Origin: Inia geoffrensis
Lineage: Eukaryota; Chordata; Mammalia; Artiodactyla; Iniidae
Length of the DNA: 64,000 nt
Assembly (NCBI GenBank): GCA_036417435.1
Contig: CM070919.1
Coordinates: forward strand, 30,753,318 to 30,817,317
Direction: 5' to 3'
Shown here piece after piece: positions 1 through 12,168 of this stretch. How positions within the stretch are numbered: position 1 is the first letter of the stretch; each line of letters starts with the position of its first letter. The translations under genes were made by a program, and so were the position numbers. The notes beneath the pieces are model-generated. The model was not told the DNA's origin. It ran no database searches and saw only the letters and a list, made by a program, of their open reading frames with translations.

Positions 1-1117
1 CAGATCTTTATCCTTAACTGGGAACACACAACCAAGAAAAAGAAGACATGTGAGGCCAACCAAAGGTATGATGGAGAAAGCCACACTAAACAAATGCAAA
101 TTGCCTCTGAGAAAGTACTGTTAGTCCTGGAACAAAAGAGGACTTGTAAAAATTGTTATTAGTATCATCAAATGGATGAAAGGAGATATTGTAGTCATAC
201 AGTGCTAATAAAATGCCCTGGGGAAACCTCAGAGAATGCAAAGAAGACAGCCACTTATGGATTGTTGACAAAATAAAATTTTTTAGTTCAGTGCAACATT
301 TAATAAAGCAGAGAAATGTTGTGATGCCTTTAAGAAACATTTCCATCCAAAATGGTTAATAACAAAAAAGAAAATTTGACATTTAGATGAAGGTCCCCTA
401 AGTCCTCCAAGTTCCCAGAGACCACAGGAGCTGGTGGAGCCACCAGGGACAAAGTCCTAAATGGTGACGTGGAGAAAGTCCCCTCGGAAGCAGGAACATC
501 CATGGTATGTTCTCACATGCGCTAGAAAAGCACTTCTAGGTTGTTAAGTCACTAAACTTTGAAAGTTTATTTGTTATTGTAGCCAAAGTGGCCCTAATGA
601 TTAAACATGGGTCCATACACAGCCTCTAACCCAAGACTGATGAAAAGTGAAATCCTCAGTTGATAACTCCACGGACCTAAGGACCAAGCAGAACTCAAAA
701 AGGAGATTTGAGTTCTAGGATGGATTTCTGTGGGTGGAAGGGACGCCATGTATTGGATTGTAGGCTAAACAGCTGAGTAAATTTCACAAGATAATAATGT
801 AACACACACACACACACACGCACGCGCAAACACACACACGCACACACAATATTTAATAGCTTCCGGAAAACATCTCCGTGGTCCAAATATAAAATTATTT
901 CTTACTTTTCAACCCTTAGAATCAACTACGGACGATGCAGCGAAGATTTCTTTAAGGTTACAGATTAGAATACAGTTGTTACTGGCGTGGCTGCATCAAT
1001 GGATAACTGAGAGCAGTTGGAAGGTAGATGAGGAAGGAGAGACAGGGAGAGGCGTCTTGTTGTACATGGTGGGCAATCAGGGACATTGTCTAAAGTTGTT
1101 GCATGAGAAATAGATAT
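1..1117. other. Intergenic DNA with a CA microsatellite
   Basis: No exon, promoter or recognisable gene was seen. The only clear structure is the CA-type microsatellite near 802-848. Short open frames here have no family resemblance and no splice context. Confidence 0.5.
802..848. repeat. (CA)n microsatellite with CG-containing interruptions
   Basis: Alternating CA units interrupted by CACG and GCGC steps. It creates a spurious minus-strand open frame rich in V and C. Confidence 0.9.
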
Positions 1118-1121
1118 AGAA

Positions 1122-1460
1122 GTGCTATGTCCTCCCAAAATTTACACGTGGAAGCCTAAGCCCCAATGTGGTAGAACTTGGAGGTGATGCCTTTAAGAAG
1201 TGATTAGATCACGAGGTGGAGCCTCATGAATGGAATTCTCATAAGAAGGGACAGGAGAGATGGTCTCTTTCTCTCTGCCATCGAAGGGAACAAGGAGAGG
1301 GCAGCTGCCCACAAGCCAGGAAACAGCTCTCGCCAGAACCTAACCATGCTGGCACCCTGATCTCCAACTTCCAGCCTCCAGAACTGTGAGAAATAAATGT
1401 TTCTTGTCTAAGTCACCCAGCCTACGGTATCTTGCTATAGCAACCCAGACTATGACAATG
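1122..1460 (+). mobile_element. MaLR-type solo LTR (MLT1/MST class)
   Basis: Opens with TGCTATGTCCTCCCAAAAT, runs through the usual CTCATAAGAAGGGACAGGAGA block and the ACAAGCCAGGAAACAGC block, and ends with CCAGAACTGTGAGAAATAAATG followed by AAGTCACCCAG. This is the standard order of a mammalian apparent LTR retrotransposon LTR read on the plus strand. No internal sequence flanks it, so it is solo. Subfamily assignment needs a repeat library. Confidence 0.8.
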
Positions 1461-1924
1461 AGTATATTATATAAAGGCATAAACTAAACCAATAAAATAA
1501 CTAGAAATAATAACATGCCCTCTTATTTGGACATAAGAGGGGGAGGGGGTTGGGTAGTATCAACTAAAACCTCGTGGTTTATGGGATAACAGACGGTGTT
1601 TAAAGTTAATAAGTGAAAACAAGAGGTGCGAGCATGTCATTCAGAAAAGGAGCAGGGCTGAACATGAAAAATGGTGAAAGGTAGTTGCTTCCTGTTATAA
1701 ATACTTTTTAAGAATTTGGGTTTCATAAAATACATGTACAATTTTTGTAAAATGTATGCAGAGTGTCAAATGTCTATTTTGAAGATGTAAGACATTATCG
1801 TTGCCTAATGGAAAAACCAAAGCCGTGTGAACCCGCGCCCCTCCTCAGAGCAACTTCTACAAGAACTGCATCAATGTTGGTTTCCCGCGTTGGCATTCTG
1901 TGGAAGAATGGCCTGCTCCTAGGA

Positions 1925-2150
1925 GGTATGTGCTGAAGTATTTAGGGCTGAAATGTCACGATGCTGGCAACTTCCTCTGTAATAGCTCAAAGCCAATACA
2001 AGCTGCAAAGCGATTACAACTGGTGGATCCAGAGGGAGCGTGTACAGGTACGCTCTGTACTATGCTTGCCTGTATGTGTCCATCTGAAGCTTTTCAAAAC
2101 GAAACTTGGGGGGATGAAAAAAAATCATCAGAACCAAGATTTTCGATGTA
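1925..2150 (+). mobile_element. Ancient L1 3'-end fragment (L1ME/L1MC-like)
   Basis: Contains degraded forms of the old L1 3'UTR phrases CTGAAGTATTTAGGG, AATAGCTCA, ACAACTGGTGGATC, GTACTATGCTTGCC and TTCAAAACGAAACTT. The open frames over it (1900-2167) are by-products of the repeat. Confidence 0.45.
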
Positions 2151-2159
2151 AGAGAAGAT

Positions 2160-2857
2160 TCATATAAAGTTAAAAGGTTATATTAAAATCCCATAGTCTT
2201 AAATTTGAATTGGGATTATCACTATAAAACCCTGGCTTTTTTCCCTCTTAACAGAAGTGTGTATTTCTCAGCCCCTGCACCTAAAGGTGCAGTAACAATG
2301 AGTACCCCTAGCACACAGGCCATGGGTCACTACTCTTTCCCAAGAGAAAGAACCAGGATGTCTTAGAGAAACAGAGGAGTCCAGGTCTGGAGCATAAGAT
2401 GTACAAGATGAGCCAGGGGTATGTTGCTGTGCTCGAAAGTAGGGGAGCTACAAAGGCTGATGGGTCACGTCCGTAGAACACTGGCTCCAAATTGACGGGG
2501 ACTCACTGGGCAAGGATGGAACATTTTTCATCACAGCAGAGAATCATGACTACAATTGATTAAGTATTTAAAATATATAAACACATTAAATATATAAAAG
2601 TATAATACTAAATTATATTTTAAACACATCAAATACATGAGGTCAGAATGATACTTAAGAAACAATATTATTTATAATTGGAGTTTGTTAAGGTGCCAAC
2701 TTATCACTCTGGAAATTGGTACATAGGAGAAAAGATCAAGCATTTATTCTGCCCTTCCAGTACAAACTGTATTTTAGGATAAGCAAGAATTATATGAAGG
2801 AAATATCTTATTTATAGAAAATTTCCAGCTAATAAATGAAGACGGGATTGAGCAATG
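2160..2857. other. AT-rich intergenic DNA
   Basis: Nothing supportable was seen beyond AT-rich stretches near 2560-2640. Confidence 0.4.
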
Positions 2858-3362
2858 GAATATTGCCTGCCATATCAGTAAACAAAGGATGTCACAGTCA
2901 TCAGCGATTGCAACCACAGCCAGTGCCAACGGTGAGCTGCTGAGCCCTGAGGGAACTCAGGAAGGAAAGAATGCCTGCCATCTAGCAGCCATCAGACTGC
3001 TGCTACTCCCTACCATGAGCCCTGAGGAAACTCAGGATGGGAACACACAGGATACTGGCCGCAGATAGCTGAGGTGCATATCAAAGGAATGATTTCAGGG
3101 AGCCCAGACTCCTCTATCTTCCCATTACATAGAAAAGCGCTAAATTCCTTAACTTGAGATATCTGGTTTTCCTTAATTAACAATAACTCTTTGACATTCA
3201 GACTACCTGCCTTTCGTTGCAAAACTCCTATATAACCTGGCTCCCCGCCCTGGCCTCCTCTGAGCAGTTCTCTCAGGGTTAATTGAGATGCTCCCTCCCG
3301 GGCCTGAAGTCCTAAAAATTTCTGCCAAATAAAACACAGCTCTCAACTTTTAGGCTGTGCAT
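2858..3362 (+). mobile_element. Endogenous retrovirus-type LTR, plus orientation (arm 1 of an inverted pair)
   Basis: About 500 bp with a TATATAACC promoter-like element near 3229, an AATAAA signal near 3330 and a pyrimidine/T-rich end. Its 3' two-thirds match, in reverse complement, the block at 3655-4057. Shared phrases include GAGCCCTGAG(G/A)AAACTCAGGATG, AGCTGAGGTGCATAT, GGGAGCCCAGACTC and CTAAATTCCTTAACTTG. No gag, pol or env frame lies between the two arms, so both are solo remnants. The family name was not resolved. Confidence 0.65.
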
Positions 3363-3654
3363 ATTTTTTTTAAGTCGACAGGATGGTAGAATTGGAAAAT
3401 CAGTGTTTTGCACCCCTGAATGAAATCATAGATCTAAAACAATTGTCAACGGATGGCTTGAAAACCATTTGCTGCAAAGCTTGGTGGTGGATTTGATAAC
3501 AGAGGGTTAAGGCTAACACCAACTAAACTCAGTGACTCACCTGGTCCCCTCACTAAAAGCAGCAGGACCAGAGGTTCATGGACCTCCTGCTGTGATGTAA
3601 AAGGAGCACACACCACCACCTATGAAATATTCTGGCCAAAAGCATGAAAAAAAA
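3363..3654. other. Spacer between inverted LTR arms
   Basis: About 290 bp starting from a T run. It may be degraded internal retroelement or unrelated repeat sequence. No coding capacity was seen. Confidence 0.35.
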
Positions 3655-4057
3655 GGCACAACCTAAAAGTTGAGTGTTATGTTTTATTCGGCAGACATTC
3701 TTAGGACTTCAAGCCCGGGAGGCAGCCTCTCACATAAATGCTGAGAAAACTGTTCCAAAGAGGAAATGGGGAACCCAGGATATATGCCAGGATATATAGG
3801 AGTTTTTAATAGGACCAGGTAATCAGAACAAAAAGCTACTGATGATAAAAAGAAACTAGACATCCCAAGTTAAGGAATTTAGTGCTTTTCTATGTATGGG
3901 AAGATGCAAGAGTCTGGGCTCCCTTCTGAAATCGTTCCTTTGCTATATGCACCTCAGCTGTCTGGGGCCAGTACCCTATGTTTTCTCATCCTGAGTTTTC
4001 TCAGGGCTCACCGTCGGGGGGTGGCTGCAGTCACTGATGACTGCAGGCAATATTTTA
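3655..4057 (-). mobile_element. Endogenous retrovirus-type LTR, minus orientation (arm 2 of an inverted pair)
   Basis: Reverse-complement relative of 2858-3362. Its TTTTATT near 3684 is the AATAAA of the minus strand, and TATATATCC near 3780-3800 corresponds to the TATA-like site. The two arms differ by several small indels, so they are old and probably independent insertions rather than one recent inversion. The open frames at 3892-4239 are artefacts of this element. Confidence 0.6.
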
Positions 4058-4671
4058 TTTCTCAAGCAGCTGAACCTGAAACTAATCGACTTGCCACATG
4101 TAACCAACAATTCACAGGAAATACAAAAGTTAGAGAAACAAGTAAAACAACCGCTCAAGGAAGCAATCAGTCAAACCCAGAGCATGAGATGTTATATAGG
4201 AAAAACGACCTAGTTTCTCCAACAAACTCAAAGGCATGAGGAAAACTAAGAATTACTATTACAGAAAAAGAGAGGAAAGAGGTGAAGCAACCAATGGGTG
4301 GGCCTTGTTTGGATTCTGTATTGAACAGACCAATTGCATGAAAACACTTCTGAGCTGGTCAGGTAAATTTGAATATGGCCTGGGTAATATCAAAGGCTTC
4401 TTATTGATTTAATTAGGAGTGGCAGCAATGTGGCAGTTATGTCGGAAGAGAAAGGGCCTCATCAGTTAAAGATGCTGAATGAAGTATTGATAGGTGAAAT
4501 GACATGGTATCTTGGATTTGCTTTAAAACACTCCAGCAAAAAGAAATGAAATAAAGAAATGAAAAGTATGGACCTGAAAAGGGATCTGTAAAATGTTGAG
4601 AAATACTGAAGCTAGGAAATAAGAATATTGGGATTCATTATATACTTGATATGTCATAAGTGAGAATTTAA
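4058..4671. other. Intergenic, nothing recognised
   Basis: Moderately AT-rich sequence with no exon-like signal or identifiable element. Confidence 0.4.
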
Positions 4672-4903
4672 AAAAGAAAGAAAGGAAGAAGAAAGAGAAA
4701 GAAAGAAAGGAAGGAAGGAAGGGAGGGAGGGAGGGAGGGTGAGAGAGAGAGAGAGAAAGAAGAAAGAAAGAAAGAAAGAAAGAAAGGGAGGGAGGGAGAG
4801 AGAGAGAAAGAAGAAAGGAAGAAAGAAAGAAAGGGAGGGAGGGAGGGAGAGACAGAAAGAAGAAAGAAAGAAAGAAAGAAAGGAAGGAAGAAAGAAAGAA
4901 AGA

Positions 4904-4989
<86 letters not shown>

Positions 4990-5078
4990 AAAGAAAGAAA
5001 GAAAGAAAGAAAAAGAGAAAGGAAGGAAGGAAGGAAGGAGAAGGGAGGGAGGGAGGCAGGGAAGAAAGAGTGGGGAGA
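4672..5078 (+). repeat. 400-bp homopurine tract, (GAAA)n/(GGGA)n/(GA)n
   Basis: Almost uninterrupted A/G on the plus strand: alternating blocks of GAAA, GGAA, GGGA and GA units. The long charged (K/E/R) plus frame and the S/F/L-rich minus frame are consequences of the tract. Such purine mirror repeats can adopt triplex (H-DNA) form and are prone to length change. Confidence 0.95.
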
Positions 5079-5485
5079 AAGGAAATGTCAGGGCTTATCA
5101 TTATAACTGCCCCTCTCCCATTTTGGCCAGCACCGTTTTTTTCTTGAAGCCTTGGTTTGAAAGTCATCAAAATGGTTATTGTTGGTTTTTAAATTTAGTT
5201 TGTTAAGTGAAAAGAAAGGATGAGAGTGGAGTTATAATGTAATATGATGGGGGAAAAATACGCTTTGTCTTAGTAAGAATTTCTTTTGCTGGAACTTGCA
5301 GGGAATTAGAACTCTGGTGAGCTGGACTGTCCGTGGGCACAGCCCTCCCACTGCAGCTCTGTTAAAGAATGTTTCCACAAACATAAGTCCCAGACCTTCT
5401 GCATCAGTGGACCCTGGTGACACTTCTATTCAATGACTCACCAGTTGTCACCATGTAGGATTAGATCCTGATGTCAGTGGTTTAG
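5079..5485. other. Intergenic, nothing recognised
   Basis: No exon or repeat was identified. Confidence 0.35.
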
Positions 5486-5708
5486 CACGTGGGTCTGCAA
5501 GCATTTTCTCTAAAGGGACAGATAATAAATATCTTCAATTTTGCCAGTCATGTGGTATCTGTCACCACAGAACTCTGCCACTGTAAAGAGAAAGAAGCCA
5601 TGGATAATACATAAACAAATGGGAGTGGCTGTGTTTCAATAAAACTTTATTTACAAAAACAGACAGCATGGCAGATTGGGTCCAAGGGCCACAGTTTTCC
5701 AACCTCTG
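5486..5708. mobile_element. hAT-type nonautonomous DNA transposon (MER1 group)
   Basis: Contains the widespread phrase GTGGCTGTGTTTCAATAAAACTTTATTTACAAAAACA, seen from about 5622, preceded by TAAAGGGACAGATAATAAATAT. It ends in CCAACCTCTG, complementary in style to the GTGGGTCTGCAA start. This order is that of the short hAT/Charlie-derived elements. Exact family not assigned. Confidence 0.65.
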
Positions 5709-5777
5709 ATGTAGGAGACTATGCTGATTCTGTCCAATGTTTAGACTGAGAACTACTATGGAAATGGGTGTTTCTAA

Positions 5778-5815
5778 TAAATATATATATATGTTATTAC
5801 ATACATATATAAATT

Positions 5816-5858
<43 letters not shown>
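5778..5858. repeat. (TA)n microsatellite
   Basis: A first short ATATAT run near 5780, then a nearly pure TA run at about 5818-5857. The minus frame reading Y-I repeats is an artefact. Confidence 0.9.
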
Positions 5859-5869
5859 TTTTTCAATGA

Positions 5870-8469
5870 ATACTGTAGAAGTACTTCCCAAAATATAGGA
5901 GTATCCAAAAATATTGAAAACTAATAATCCGTAAAATCATAGTATCATGAAGGCTTAGGAGAAATGCCTAACTCCCCAACTTTTATTTCCTCTGATAGAT
6001 CACAGGCTAAACACAACTTACAGACAAAAGCCACCTAAGGTCTTTATTATTGCAAGTCCCAAAGCTTGGACAACAACAGGTCTTGATGGGAATTAGGTCC
6101 CCTTTCAGTGGGGTGCACGACCGTCCGGCTCAGGCAGGTCTGAGAGAGCGCGCTCTCCACTGACGAAGTTCTCGTACCATTACTATTTTGATCAAGGCTG
6201 TCTTACCCCAACCAAACCCTGAAAATTCACAAACATAAGTAGAAAAATATTTTCCTGTCACAATCAAACAAATTACAAAACAGTAATGAGACAAAAAATT
6301 GCTTAAAATACCACTCTTCCAGTCAAATCTGCTGTTGACCTGTCTTTCCCTCATACTTCTCCAGTCCTGGATGGCCCGTGTACTGTTTTTCAGAATCGCA
6401 CTCATGGCATATGTGCCATTCTGACTCCTGGGTACAGTTTAGGTTCACAGCCCACCTGCCCCACCCCTGTGGCCTCATCAGAACCACCATCCTACCCCTC
6501 CTCAGTGAGTACAGAACACTGCGTTCCCCCCCAATCATCCTGGGGGCAGATTTACATCCTCTCCCTCTCCTTAGATTAAGGAGCAACATATCCCCCCTCC
6601 TAAGGGAGAGAAGGGAGGGGTCCTTTAAGATCCAGAGAGGGGGTTTCTTGGAGTAACTTTAGGAGGTGCTGGGCTCAGAGGTGACCTGTCTAAGGAAAGG
6701 ATGCTGAGTTCTGCAGATGCTCGAGGGATGTAAAGGGAAATGTTTTCATCTAGAGCAGCCCTTGCCTGGAGCACACCCAACCTGAAGGCTGATTGCAATC
6801 CAGCTATTTCTAACCAACCAGAACTGGTCAATGACTAAGAACCGGGAGTGACCCAGTGTGACAGCACCTCACACACCTAAATTCAGACTCTTCTGACCGA
6901 TGAACAGTGTGGCTTGTTTCAACCAACCGAGTGCAGACTAACAGCCTCATGGCACCGGTCCAGAGTCCAGACCTCAATCACTCATTAGCAGAGTCTCTGT
7001 GAGCTCACACCTGCCTTTGGACATATTAGACCTCCGAGTCTTCCCTCTCTCAACATCCCAGGGACCTGATTCATTGGTGTGAATTCCCTTATCGACAAGC
7101 AAACAGACTTGGGGGCCCCTGCAGTGATCACTGTGTACAGGAACTCAAAGAAGAGAAGGAGATTCCAGGACAGGACAGGAGACAGGCTCACCTCAAGAGG
7201 CAGAGCACTGTGGTTCCGTCCACAGCTCACCAGCTGCAGATGGGACCAGATGGGACCAGAGGCCCACCACAGGGCTGGGAAGTTGCCCCCTCACTGTCAG
7301 CCTCCCTCCCGGGTTCGCCCATCACTCCCTGGTCCTGGGGGCAGCCGAACAGACCACGACAGGATGGCTGTGGGGGCGGCAGGAGCTACCCATGCAGTCC
7401 ACTTGAGATGTCGTGTTTTTGTCACTTGTCAGAGAAAGAGCCATCGGGTCAGACATGTGCACCCTGGAAGCAGAGCGAGCGCCTCCCCTCCAGCCCTGCG
7501 GGCTCCCCTGGTGGCCCCGTGGGTGGTGAGAGGGGCAGGCTGCCCGGTCCCACACCTGCATCACCAAAGCTGGTGCAGAGCAGAATGTGGACTTTGGGGC
7601 TTTAGTACCGGCCCAGTGACTCTGCCTATGGAAACCAGGGTACAGTGTGGTTAGAGACACCCTGTCACCCAGGACATTGGTGACCCATCCCGGGACAGCA
7701 ATCATGCAGTGGCCGCCGCACCACCACATTCACCATTCACCCCCGAACTATTCCTGCCTCTGCCTTACCCGGAGTTTGGGATCCATTTGTCCTCTGTGCC
7801 CAGGTCGGTTTCTTTCACCGTCTCCTTACACTGTGCGGTTGGTGAGTCCATCTCCCTTAGATGCGCTGGGGAACACCTGGCCCCAGCATCCAGGACCCAC
7901 CAAAAAAGTAGTGGTGTTAGAACCACACGCTGATTTCCAAGTCACAGAGACCTGGGTCTCTGGACAATCAACGTCCCTGCTGCTTGGCTTTCTTGAGAAT
8001 ATAAAAATGACCAGGATAGATTTACCCGCAGGGTTGACGTGAGGACTCGGTGGGCTAACTCACGTGTAGCACTGGTGTAGCCCAATCCCTGAGACACAGG
8101 GACAACATGGAGTCGCTGGTGCAGCTCTCTGCCCTGTGCGAGGCCTTATTCTTGGAGGTGTAGCCGTTGGAGGGAGATGTGTCGTCCTCTTGTCCAGCAG
8201 GTCAGCGCTAAGGAGCCTGGCCAGCCCAGCTTCACACGGCTCCTCCTGTCACTAACAAGCCAGTTCTTCCACTTCTGTGGGTTGAAGAGCTTCCCTCCGA
8301 GGCACAGTCTGACTCAGGGCTGAAGCAGAATATGTGTGCAATCAGAGACTCGGAAGATCTCAGAGCTACAGAAAGCCATTGTACAGTTCACACCGAGAAA
8401 GACCTCAGAAACCACTCACGGTGCAGGACGGGGAGGGCACCTGGGCTAAACCCTGTCCGCCACCTCCCA
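5870..8469. other. GC-moderate intergenic DNA without a recognised gene
   Basis: Several open frames of 70-190 codons overlap on both strands (for example 7079-7654 plus and 7322-7729 minus). None has a domain, a family resemblance or a consistent splice pattern. Mutual overlap in several frames indicates low stop density from GC content rather than selection. Confidence 0.45.
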
Positions 8470-8640
8470 GCCGTGCCTCCTTGGAAAGGAAGAAAGGAGA
8501 GAGGGAGGGAGGGAGGGAGGGAAGGAAGGAACAGAAAGAAAGAGAGAGAAAGGAAGGAAGCAAGAAAGAGAAAGGGAGAAAGAGAAAGGGAGAAAGAGAA
8601 AGAGAGAAATAAAGGAAAAGCGGGGGGAGAGAGAGAAAAG
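8470..8640 (+). repeat. Purine-rich (GGGA)n/(GAAA)n tract
   Basis: About 170 bp of nearly pure A/G. A second, smaller relative of the 4.7-5.1 kb tract. It generates K/R/E-rich plus frames and S/L/F-rich minus frames. Confidence 0.9.
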
Positions 8641-8821
8641 GCACGGGCTTTAGTCTTGTTGCAACGATGATTCTTTTCTCTTTCTTTATAAGCAACGTCC
8701 TGACTGGCCATTTGCCATGACAAAGGACACAGTCACAGAGGACTTTCCAAGTCCCTTCATCTACGGGGTCCCTTACGCTCCTACAAGCCCTGTCCCTCAG
8801 GAGCCGTCTTGCTTCACCCTC

Positions 8822-8858
8822 CCAGGCCCGGGTCCGGGTCCAGGTCCGGGTCCGGGTG
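8822..8858 (+). repeat. GC-rich hexanucleotide repeat, (GGGTCC)n-like
   Basis: About six GGGTCC/AGGTCC units in tandem, reading Pro-Gly repeats in one frame. It sits in a locally CpG-rich patch, but no gene start is recognisable beside it. Confidence 0.85.
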
Positions 8859-9246
8859 CGCTGGCATTTCACGCGAGCGAGTGCATGTGCGCACGTGGCG
8901 GCACTGGCCTCTCCTGCTGTCATCGGAATGGCCGCTTTGACTTGGGCTCTTACAATATTTGCACTTGAACCTGCCCCACAGGATCAAACTGTCCCCGTGT
9001 GTTTTGGTATGAACCTCTCAGGGTCCTCTCCCGCTCTCTACACTTGCCAGTGAACAGCCCTGGTAGCTTGGCCCAAGGAAAGAAGTAGAGGCTGAACATT
9101 CAGCAAGGAGCCGGGGGTTTCTGAACTGCCCTCGGCGGCTGTCCCTCTCCATGGCTCTGCGTCCACACTGCCCACCAGACCCTTCCTATGTCAGTGTTGG
9201 CAGTAACGGCCTGCTCGCAATTCTTTTTTACGGCACTTTTCCTTTT

Positions 9247-9532
9247 TTTTTTTTACATCTTTATTGGGGTATAATTGCTTTACAATGGTGTGTTAGTTTC
9301 TGCTGTATAACAAAGTGAATCAGCTATACGTATACATATATCCCCATATCTCTTCCCTCTTGCGTCTCCCTCCCTCCCACCCTCCTTATCCCACCCCTCT
9401 AGCTGGTCACAAAGCACCGAGCTGATCTCCCTGTGCTATGCGGCTGCTTCCCACTAGCTACCTTACGTTTGGTAGTGTATATATGTCCATGCCTCTCTCT
9501 CGCTTTGTCACAGCTCACGGCACGTTTTTAAA
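9247..9532 (-). mobile_element. 5'-truncated L1, 3' end only, antisense
   Basis: Begins with a T tract then ACATCTTTATTGGGGTATAA, which is the reverse complement of a young cetartiodactyl L1 tail. It continues to the GTAGTGTATATATGTCCATGCC segment. The same sequence, same orientation, recurs at 17172-17520 and 56677-56982. Confidence 0.9.
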
Positions 9533-12168
9533 GGAGGAGCCGCAGGTCTGAAATTCTGCCTGTTACTAACTCTGCAGTTTCGAGCGAGCACCTGCGTCTC
9601 ACTGGCTCACGGGTCCGTCTGGCCAGGCTCTTTGCAGAGGCTCAGAGTCCATTTCCACCTGGTCCCAAGGGCAAGTGGTCCAGGCTTTCCCTTCTCTGGC
9701 GCCACCTAGAGACAAATAAGTGTAACCTGGCTGCCACCTGCCAACAGCATCCTTCGGCTTTCTCAGTAAGCTGAAAGGCAAAGCTCTGAACAATCAAGTC
9801 TCCATCTTCTAATTTTCCAAAACCAACTCCCTGCTGCTTCCAGTTCAGGACCTTGAGGAAGACATATTTCAGACCACTGAGGGGCTTGATGGATTCCCAG
9901 CAGTCAAGTGGGAATAGCTTTGTCTGAAGAACACACGGCAGTTCTGCAGCCAGGAAGGTCTTGCCGGCTCCCTCCAGCTCCAGTGCCTCGATGGGGCTGG
10001 CCGTGCGGCTCGTTTGCCGATGAACGGACAGAGTTCCGTGGGCTCCCCTCGTGGGCTCCCCCCAGGGGCCGTTGCCTTGGGACAAGAGCTCAGGGCTGGA
10101 GCTGCTTTGGGTGCAGGCGCCCTGCCTCTCTGGCTATCTGGGTCGAGTCCAGAGATTAGATAAACCATGAGAAACGCAGTCGCACTGCATGCGGACAGTC
10201 AGAAACACGTCCTTCTCCGGCCCTTCGCAGCTGGCCGCAGGGAGAAGCAGAGAGATGCTGTAGGAGAAGCAACGAGGGCCCTGAGCTTCAGAGCCTCACG
10301 AAACGCCCACGATTTTACGAGAGCTGCACCCCAGCATCGATGGGGGCCGGAAGCCTAGTCCTGACCCAGCTGGAGGTGTGTCACTTTCCCTGGAGGCAAC
10401 GCAGTGCCGCCCACATATTCCTGGGCTCTGGGAAGAGCCCACACAGAGGCTCATGTGACAAGTGACTAATAGTTAACGTTTATAAATCAGACTGCTGAAT
10501 AAGCTGTGTCCTATCCTCCTACCCACTACCCTTCCCACGGAACAGATACACATCCACAGCAACCGGGATGGCCAGGTGAAACCGGGATCCTTGGACTCCT
10601 GAAAGCCCTCAGGATGAGCGGGGGGCCTTGGCCGGCAGCCCCTCCCTTTCTTCCTACACTCCAGACCACCCCTCACCCCGGGGGTCTCCTGCGCTCCCAC
10701 AAGGAGGCGGCGTGCTCTCCTGCTGGCAGTCAGTAATTCTGGGGTCACCAGAACCCAGAGGATGATTTACAGGGGAGAAGGGACATGGGTCTCGCCAGAG
10801 AGGAGACTCCCCCTAAAGCCGAGCCCCGAGGAGGAACCCCCTTGCCCGGGTCTTCTGCTGGTACTGAGACGGGCAAGCCCGAAGGAGAGAGTTTCCAGTT
10901 GTCCCTAAAGGTTGTGTCCTGAAAGCTCCTCAGGTGGAGAGGTGGGCAAGGAACTGGACCAACTCTAATCCAGCTGAGTTGAAACAGACTCCCGTGAGCG
11001 ATGCCTCGGCCCTGCTACTGTAAACAGAAAAATCTAAGCTCAGGGCGTGTGCACGTGTATGTGACTGTGTGTGCGCGCGCGCGCGCGCGTGTGATTCCCC
11101 CCTCCCAGTACCAGGCTCGTGTCAGCAGCTCGACTCTGAGCTCTGCGGCCCAGGGGACACTCAGCGCTGACCTCTGAGCGAGCCTCCATCACGGCCACCT
11201 GCAGACTCTCAGAGCGGGAGGTTGACAGCACCTCTGCCCATCTTCTGGACCCTGCTGCCTGCGGTCTCTAAAGCAGGTTGAAAAGCCCGTTAAACTGGAC
11301 CCGTGGGCCTCCAGCCGCAGAATCCCATTTTCCTGAGTCCCTTTCTTCCTATAGGAGCACTGTATAAGGATTTTTCACCCCTCACATTGGCTGGTTTACT
11401 TTCCAAACCACGCTCTGATATAAACCTCGCGTCCAGCTGCTTTGGCTAGACGTGGCAGCGGAGGCCTCGGAGCTCTGAGCTTTGGGACGGGTCTGGGGGC
11501 CGTCCCAGCCCACCTGCAGCCACGCCCTGCTGTGTGCCTCTCCTCAGGCAGACATTAGCACCCGATCAGAGACACGCTGTGCTGCTTAGAGGAAAATTAC
11601 CTACAAATCTACATGCTCACCACGGGACTTTCTAGAAGATTCCAGACCTGCCCAGACTTCTCCCTCCTGCAGTGACGCTTCACCCTCATACAGGCGACTC
11701 GTTGCTCTCCGGGTCTAGGACCACCTGCTTCCCCCACACGTCCCACACGTCGAGATACGTCACCTGAGCCAGGTGAGGACGCACGGACACGCCGGCAGGA
11801 AGTGTCTCCGGCACCTTGCCTGCTGCAGCAGATTTGAGCTGCTCTCTGAGTGGGGAAAAGTGGGCCCATTCTTGCAGTGGTGGAAGACTTTGGAGCAGAA
11901 ACTCCAGGAGTGAGGATGACTGTCATTCCACTCAGCAAACCTGCGGCAGGGCTTTACCGTAGGAAACGTGAGCTTGTAAAGAATGTAAAGCACAGCCCTT
12001 GCCTTTGGTGACCTTGCTCTGCCCTTGATGATATAATCCTCCTCTGTGTGCCTGGACTGAGAACGCTTTTCACTTCACTTTAAAACTCGTGCGACCATAA
12101 TCACCCATCCAAGAAACAGACCTCTCATTCACACATGGTGAAAGGGGGAAGAAATAGAGTTCCTGGCG
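9533..12168. other. GC-rich intergenic DNA, no gene recognised
   Basis: Frames up to 147 codons exist on the minus strand (9642-10085) but overlap others and match no family that I know. A GT/GC dinucleotide run lies at about 11041-11092. No promoter, exon chain or RNA gene was identified. Confidence 0.4.
11041..11092. repeat. GT/GC alternating purine-pyrimidine run
   Basis: TGTGTGTGCGCGCGCGCG-type alternation, which favours left-handed (Z) DNA. No associated gene was seen. Confidence 0.85.

Noticed and set aside
4523..5206. Long frames of Ser/Phe/Leu (minus) and Lys/Glu/Arg (plus)
   Set aside because: They are translations of the purine tract; composition is fully explained by GAAA/GGGA repeats.
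7079..7729. Overlapping frames of 131-191 codons in GC-rich DNA
   Set aside because: Three frames on two strands overlap with no family resemblance; low stop density from GC content explains them.
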